Below are positions 23,569 through 27,382 of a stretch of DNA of 27,382 nt, piece by piece (the stretch's first letter is position 1; every line of letters begins with the position of its first letter). This DNA is from Burkholderiales bacterium UBA1834 (GTDB taxonomy: Bacteria > Pseudomonadota > Gammaproteobacteria > Burkholderiales > Burkholderiaceae_C). Below the pieces are notes generated by a model, which made no database searches, was not told the origin of the DNA, and worked only from the letters and a program-made list of their open reading frames with translations. Position numbers and translations under genes: made by a program. Location: the NCBI GenBank assembly GCA_002339015.1, contig DDJC01000091.1, positions 341 to 27,722 of the forward strand. The letters run 5' to 3'.

Positions 23569-24546
23569 ATGCAGCGCGTCGTGATTCTGGGAGGCACCGG
23601 CTTCGTGGGCCGGGCCCTGTGCGAGCAACTGGTCGCGCGCCATGGCGCGGGCGGCCCCCGGCTGGTGGTGCCTTCGCGCCGCCGTGAACGCGGCAAGCAC
23701 CTGTTCGTGCTGCCCTCGGTGGACGTGATCCAGGCTTCGGTGCAGGACGACGCCGCCCTGGCGCGCCTGCTGCAGGGCGCCGACGCCGTCGTCAACCTGA
23801 TCGCCATCCTGCACGGCACGCCCGACGAGTTCGAGCGCGCGCACGTGAACCTGCCCCAGCGCCTGGCCCAGGCCTGTGCCAAGGCGGGTGTCCAGCGCCT
23901 CATCCATGTCAGCGCCCTGGGCGTACCGGATGATCCGGCCCAGGCGCCCTCTCACTACCTGCGCTCCAAGGCCCAGGGCGAGCAGGCCCTGCGCACGGCC
24001 CAGGCGGCCGGCCTGCAGCTCACCGTGCTGCGCCCCAGCGTGATCTTCGGGGCGCATGACCGCTTCCTGAACCTGTTCGCCCGCCTGCAGTCGGTGGCAC
24101 CGGTCGTGCCGCTGGCTGCGGCCGACGCGCGCTTCCAGCCGGTGTGGGTGGAGGATGTGGCCGCCGCGCTGATCCGATGCCTGGAGGATCCCGGCACCAT
24201 CGGGCAGACCTACGAGCTTTTCGGGCCCGAGATCCTTACCCTGGCCGATCTGGTGCGGCTGGCGGGGCGTGCCAGCGGGCGGGCCCGTCCGGTGATCCCG
24301 GTGCCGCCGGTGGTGGGGCGGCTGCAGGCTGCTGTGCTGCGCCTGCTGCCCGGCGAGCCGCCGCTGACGGCGGACAACCTCCGCTCCATGGAGGTGCCCA
24401 ATGTGGCCACGGGGCGCCTGCCCGGGCTGGCCCAGTTGGGGGTGCAGGCCGCGTCGGTGCTCAGTGTGGCGCCGCGTTACCTGGGCCCGGCTGGCGCTGG
24501 CGTGGCCGAGCAGCTCAATGCGTGGCGGGCCTCGGCGGGGCGCTGA
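23569..24546 (+). CDS. NDUFA9-like NAD(P)-binding protein (atypical SDR, complex I-associated family)
   Basis: This 325-residue Rossmann-fold protein has the nucleotide site VVILGGTGFVGRALCE (GGTGFVG, 8-14) and a YxxxK pair (Tyr130, Lys134 in HYLRSKAQGE) after LIHVSALGV. The C-terminal half has RFQPVWVEDVAAA and TYELFGPEILTLADLV, typical of the complex I NDUFA9 family common in proteobacteria. Its bacterial role is unclear; a part in quinone or lipid metabolism has been proposed for relatives. A GGAG ribosome-binding sequence lies about 10 bases upstream. The protein has no signal peptide. Confidence 0.9.
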   Translation: MQRVVILGGTGFVGRALCEQLVARHGAGGPRLVVPSRRRERGKHLFVLPSVDVIQASVQDDAALARLLQGADAVVNLIAILHGTPDEFERAHVNLPQRLAQACAKAGVQRLIHVSALGVPDDPAQAPSHYLRSKAQGEQALRTAQAAGLQLTVLRPSVIFGAHDRFLNLFARLQSVAPVVPLAAADARFQPVWVEDVAAALIRCLEDPGTIGQTYELFGPEILTLADLVRLAGRASGRARPVIPVPPVVGRLQAAVLRLLPGEPPLTADNLRSMEVPNVATGRLPGLAQLGVQAASVLSVAPRYLGPAGAGVAEQLNAWRASAGR

Positions 24547-24621
24547 GGCGCCAATGCGCTGGCTGTGGGGGCCCTTCCTGACGACGCGCTCCTCGGCTTT
24601 TGCCTGGAGCGTCAGCACCTT

Positions 24622-24661
24622 CAAAAGACAAAACCCGCCCAGGCGATGCCAGGGGCGGGTT
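24622..24661 (-). terminator. Intrinsic terminator of the barstar-like gene
   Basis: On the minus strand AACCCGCCC (24661-24653) pairs with GGGCGGGTT (24640-24632) through an inner GGC/GCC stem, then TTTTGTCTTTT follows (down to 24622). It sits 60-98 bp behind the stop of the barstar-like gene. The plus strand has no T-tract after it. Confidence 0.75.
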
Positions 24662-24719
24662 GTGGGGGCACGCGAGCCCCGCCTGCGCACGCTGGCGCAG
24701 GAAAGGCCCGATGGGCCGG

Positions 24720-25304
24720 TCAGGCGGCAGCCAGCAGCTGGGCCGTGTCGAACACGCTGCTCATGGGCGGCAGGCTCACCGTCATGGGCTGGGGCGCGTT
24801 CTTGGAGACCTTGACCGGCTTGGCGGCCGCTGCATCGTTCTGGGCGGCTTCCGGGCGGTCCCAGTGGCCAGCCGATTCCTTGCCGGACACGGCGATGGAA
24901 TAGAACACGCGGAAGGGGATCTTGCGCTCGGACCAGAAATCGGCCGCGTCGCGGAAGGCGTCGAGCAGCTGCTCGCGCGATTCGCGGTCCATGCGGGCGC
25001 CGTCGGGCAGCAGCTCGAGCACGACCACGAAACCGGGCTGCGGGCCCGACTTGTGGACCATGTCCGTGATGCAGTCGTACAGGGCGTCCAGGTTCTTGCC
25101 GAAGTGGTCGGGGAACAGGAAATCCTTCGCGATGATGTCCAGCACGTCCTGCTTGTTCTGGGCGGCGCCCAGGTTGGTGTACAGGAAGTGATGGCCGATC
25201 TGGTGCGCGGAAGTCTGCAGATCGTCAGGCCGGTAGGCGCGGATGGACTGAACGATGTTGGGGCGGATGGATTGCAACAACATGATCGCTTGAGGCTCTT
25301 GCAT
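24720..25304 (-). CDS. Barstar-family ribonuclease inhibitor
   Basis: This 194-residue cytoplasmic protein has a barstar domain at about 35-135. HFGKNLDALYDCITD (68-81) matches the barnase-binding helix of barstar, with Asp73 and Asp77 in the places of barstar Asp35 and Asp39. GFVVVLELLPDG and ADFWSERKIPFRVFYSI complete the fold. A leading segment (1-30) and a low-complexity, Ala/Pro/Lys-rich tail (about 145-194) are additions; classical barstar is 90 residues. ATG 25304 is chosen as the first Met after the upstream gene. ATG 25283 is an alternative, and neither has a clear Shine-Dalgarno. It lies 47 bp behind the gene of its probable target. Confidence 0.88.
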   Translation of the reverse strand: MQEPQAIMLLQSIRPNIVQSIRAYRPDDLQTSAHQIGHHFLYTNLGAAQNKQDVLDIIAKDFLFPDHFGKNLDALYDCITDMVHKSGPQPGFVVVLELLPDGARMDRESREQLLDAFRDAADFWSERKIPFRVFYSIAVSGKESAGHWDRPEAAQNDAAAAKPVKVSKNAPQPMTVSLPPMSSVFDTAQLLAAA

Positions 25305-25351
25305 GGATGGGATCAGGGTCGGCGGCTTGGGTAGAAGAGGTGAAACCAGAC

Positions 25352-25882
25352 TCAGCGGCGGGGATCGATCTTCTGGAAGCTTTGGTAGTGATCCTGGGTA
25401 TAGAAACAAGTTTCCGGACTTTGCACAACAAGGCCACCGCAGACGATGCGCCGGGCGCCACGGTGGCGCACGCCGGGCGTGGTCACGGTGTATTCGCGGT
25501 AGTAACCGCGTGTTTGCCGGGGCAGCAGTCGTTCGCGGTTGCCGAACACGGTGCCGTCCTTGTCGAAGCGAAACGGGCCTCCGGCCAGGATGCGGCTGTG
25601 GGTGTCCTGGGCTTGCCTGGGCAAGGCCGACAACGCCACCACCGAGTCGATGACCGTGGTGTCCGTGCGCGAGAAGGCATGGACGGGCTGGGGCTGGAGC
25701 AAGGCCGCAGACAGCGCGATCGTGACCATGATCGTGGCCGTGGACAGCAGGCCTTTGCCGGCCTGTCGCACCTGTTGCGACACCTGCTGAAGCGGGCGGC
25801 GCGACCACCGCTGAGCCAGTCCCTGGTGGGGTCCGGTCAGGGCATCGCGAGCAGGCTCCCTCTGTGTCACGTGCGCGGTCAT
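25352..25882 (-). CDS. Secreted guanyl-specific ribonuclease (RNase Sa/barnase, N1/T1 family)
   Basis: This 176-residue precursor has its catalytic domain at about 85-176: AQDTHSRILAGGPFRFDKDG, then TVFGNRERLLPRQTRGYYRE, VTTPGVRHRGARRIVCGG and TQDHYQSFQKID. This follows Streptomyces RNase Sa almost step by step. The likely catalytic residues are Glu130, Arg141 and His165 (Sa Glu54, Arg65, His85). An unusual N-terminal stretch of about 46 residues precedes the hydrophobic segment (47-62) and PVHA cleavage region at 66-69. ATG 25882 is preferred to a TTG at 25921. Another start inside the N-terminal stretch is possible. Two Cys (148, 159) may form a disulfide. It is in one operon with the barstar-like gene. 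Confidence 0.85.
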   Translation of the reverse strand: MTAHVTQREPARDALTGPHQGLAQRWSRRPLQQVSQQVRQAGKGLLSTATIMVTIALSAALLQPQPVHAFSRTDTTVIDSVVALSALPRQAQDTHSRILAGGPFRFDKDGTVFGNRERLLPRQTRGYYREYTVTTPGVRHRGARRIVCGGLVVQSPETCFYTQDHYQSFQKIDPRR

Positions 25883-26162
25883 GGTCTGTAGCGTGCTGAC
25901 GAATGGCGTCGAAAGCGTCAATGTCTTTCACGATGTTTTTCAACATCGCGGCGGCTGTGTCTCCAGCCTTGCAAATCTCGTGTGCGGGGTTCCGTAAAAG
26001 CCGAAATGCTACTGAAATGGACGCAAAAGCTCAAGAGCCCCGGTCCCGAAATAAGAGGGACGAGGGGCCTTTGCCTCAGGGGTTGACAGTTTGTGTTAAC
26101 CCCTTCGCATGACGTCATCACGACGTCTGCGTGATGTTTTCACGCGGTTTTCACGCTGGCGA
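25883..26162. other. Inverted-repeat-rich region between the ribonuclease and malic enzyme genes
   Basis: No gene is seen. Inverted repeats lie at 25931-25948 (CGATGTT-TTTC-AACATCG), 26037-26068 (GCCCC/GGGGC and GTCCC/GGGAC arms), 26078-26104 (AGGGGTT/AACCCCT), 26109-26118 (ATGACGTCAT), 26116-26136 (CATCACG/CGTGATG) and 26129-26145 (GCGTGA/TCACGC). Some of them overlap, so they cannot all form at once. This should include the malic enzyme terminator and the ribonuclease promoter, but neither can be fixed by eye. Confidence 0.45.
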
Positions 26163-27382
26163 TCAGCGCACGGCGTTCGCTTCCGCGACGGTCATGGCCG
26201 TCATGTTGACGATGCGGCGCACGGTGGCCGAGGGCGTCAGGATGGTCACCGGCTTGGCCGCGCCCAGCAGCACGGGGCCCAGGGCGATGTTGTTGCCGCA
26301 GGCCACCTTCAGCAGGTTGTAGGCGATGTTGGCCGCGTCGATGTTGGGGCATACCAGCAGGTTGGCCTCGCCGCTCAGGGTGCTGCGCGGCATCAGCTTG
26401 CCGCGGTAGGCGGCGTCGATCGCTGCGTCGCCGTGCATCTCGCCGTCGATCTCCAGCCAGGGGGCGCGCTCCTGGATCAGGCCCAGGGCCTCGCGCATCT
26501 TCAGGGCCGAGGGCTGGTTGCTCGAGCCGAAGTTCGAGTGCGACAGCAGCGCGGCCTTGGGCGGCTGGCCGAAGCGCATCATCTCCTCGGCGGCCATGAT
26601 GGTGATCTCGGCCAGCTGCTCGGCGGTCGGGTCGTAGTTGACGTGCGTGTCCAGCAGGTTCACCGTGCGGCCCGGCAGCACCAGGCCCGTCATGGCGGCG
26701 TAGGTCTTGACGCCGGCACGCTTGCCGATCACCTGGTCGATGTAATGCAGATGCAGCGCGGTGTTGCCCCAGGTGCCGCAGATCAGGCCGTCGACCTCAC
26801 CCTTGTGCAGCAGCATCGAGCCGATCAGCGTCAGGCGGCGGCGCATCTCGATCTTGGCCATCTGCTCGGTCACGCCCTTGCGGTCGGCCAGGCGGTGGTA
26901 GGTCTGCCAGTACTCGCGGTAGCGCGGGTCGTTCTCGGTGCTGACCAGGTCGATGTCCACGCCGGGCTTGAGGCGCAGGCCCATGGTCTCCAGGCGCTTT
27001 TCGATCACGGCGGGGCGCCCGATCAGGGTCGGGCGGGCAATGCCCTCGTCGACCACGATCTGGGCGGCGCGCAGCACGCCTTCGTTCTCACCCTCGGCGT
27101 AGGCGATGCGCTTGTTCTTGGCGCGCTTGGCCACGCTGAAGATGGGCTTCATCGTGGTGCCCGAGGCGTACACGAAGCTCTGCAGCTTTTCGCCGTAGGC
27201 CACGTAGTCCTTGATCGGGCGGGTGGCCACGCCGGAATGGTCCGCCGCCAGTGCCACGGCCGGCGCGATCTTCATCATCAGGCGCGGGTCAAACGGCTTG
27301 GGGATCAGGTACTCGGGGCCGAAGCTCAGGGTCACGCCCGCGTAGGCGGCGGCCACCACGTCGTTCTGCTCGGCCTGGGCCA
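26163..27382 (-). CDS. maeB: NADP-dependent malic enzyme, MaeB type, C-terminal part (5' end outside the window)
   Basis: 405 residues of the carboxy-terminal half are seen, and the frame is open to the right edge. The first part (AYAGVTLSFGPEYLIPKPFD, then PRLMMKIAPAVALAA) is the end of the malic enzyme NAD-binding domain. From about KPIFSVAKRAKNKRIAYAEG onwards it is a phosphotransacetylase-like domain (LICGTWGNTALHLHYIDQVI, NVNYDP-type and CPNIDAANIAYNLLK), which in MaeB is regulatory and usually not an active acetyltransferase. The enzyme makes pyruvate, CO2 and NADPH from malate in the cytoplasm. It ends in TVAEANAVR. Confidence 0.95.
   Translation of the reverse strand, partial: AQAEQNDVVAAAYAGVTLSFGPEYLIPKPFDPRLMMKIAPAVALAADHSGVATRPIKDYVAYGEKLQSFVYASGTTMKPIFSVAKRAKNKRIAYAEGENEGVLRAAQIVVDEGIARPTLIGRPAVIEKRLETMGLRLKPGVDIDLVSTENDPRYREYWQTYHRLADRKGVTEQMAKIEMRRRLTLIGSMLLHKGEVDGLICGTWGNTALHLHYIDQVIGKRAGVKTYAAMTGLVLPGRTVNLLDTHVNYDPTAEQLAEITIMAAEEMMRFGQPPKAALLSHSNFGSSNQPSALKMREALGLIQERAPWLEIDGEMHGDAAIDAAYRGKLMPRSTLSGEANLLVCPNIDAANIAYNLLKVACGNNIALGPVLLGAAKPVTILTPSATVRRIVNMTAMTVAEANAVR

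Noticed and set aside
24720..25946. A 408-codon minus-strand frame extending the barstar-like protein upstream
   Set aside because: The upstream part lies out of frame over the ribonuclease gene and has no recognisable protein; the barstar fold begins only after 25304.
26083..26111. Plus-strand promoter starting with a perfect TTGACA
   Set aside because: At 17 bp spacing the -10 would be CGCATG, and no plus-strand gene follows.

Overview
The window comes from a high-GC Gram-negative chromosome, most likely a betaproteobacterium of the order Burkholderiales. The evidence is the GC-rich third positions, the gene set (Slt-type transglycosylase, NDUFA9-like epimerase, MaeB-type malic enzyme, OmpW) and the style of the proteins. 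No rRNA, tRNA, CRISPR array, integrase or intact insertion sequence was seen.

Layout. 1-6837 is an efflux locus closely resembling AdeAB/AdeRS of Acinetobacter: an RND pump (runs off the left edge) and its lipoprotein adaptor on the minus strand, a cytochrome b561 gene, and a divergent response regulator/sensor kinase pair. A 57-bp direct repeat lies upstream of both the pump operon and the b561 gene. It contains 11-bp-spaced half-sites of the kind OmpR/PhoB regulators bind, so the b561 gene may belong to the same regulon.

7099-13861 is an accessory cassette that is locally poorer in GC: an orphan HigA-type HTH regulator behind a perfect palindromic operator, a 42-codon ORF that joins its neighbours by ATGA overlaps at both ends, an AAA ATPase and a subtilisin-like protease that look like the IetA/IetS pair, and a large XPD/DinG-like helicase fused to a PD-(D/E)xK nuclease-like domain. 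All five run in one direction with gaps of at most 33 bp. IetAS-type pairs are known as a toxin-antitoxin and defence module. The five-gene arrangement is the best candidate for something undescribed. It is flanked by about 260-380 bp of non-coding, palindrome-containing sequence.

14241-18112 holds an M16 peptidase, a TetR repressor divergent from a DUF1348/SnoaL-like gene with two matching operators between them, and a divergent CI/Cro-like pair whose CI-like partner has lost both S24 catalytic residues. A long hairpin with a U-tract follows the Cro-like gene.

18165-27382 is housekeeping and envelope functions: cardiolipin synthase, OmpW, 5-formyl-THF cyclo-ligase, Slt, an NDUFA9-like NAD-binding protein, a secreted RNase Sa/barnase-type ribonuclease with its barstar-type inhibitor, and the C-terminal part of a malic enzyme (runs off the right edge).
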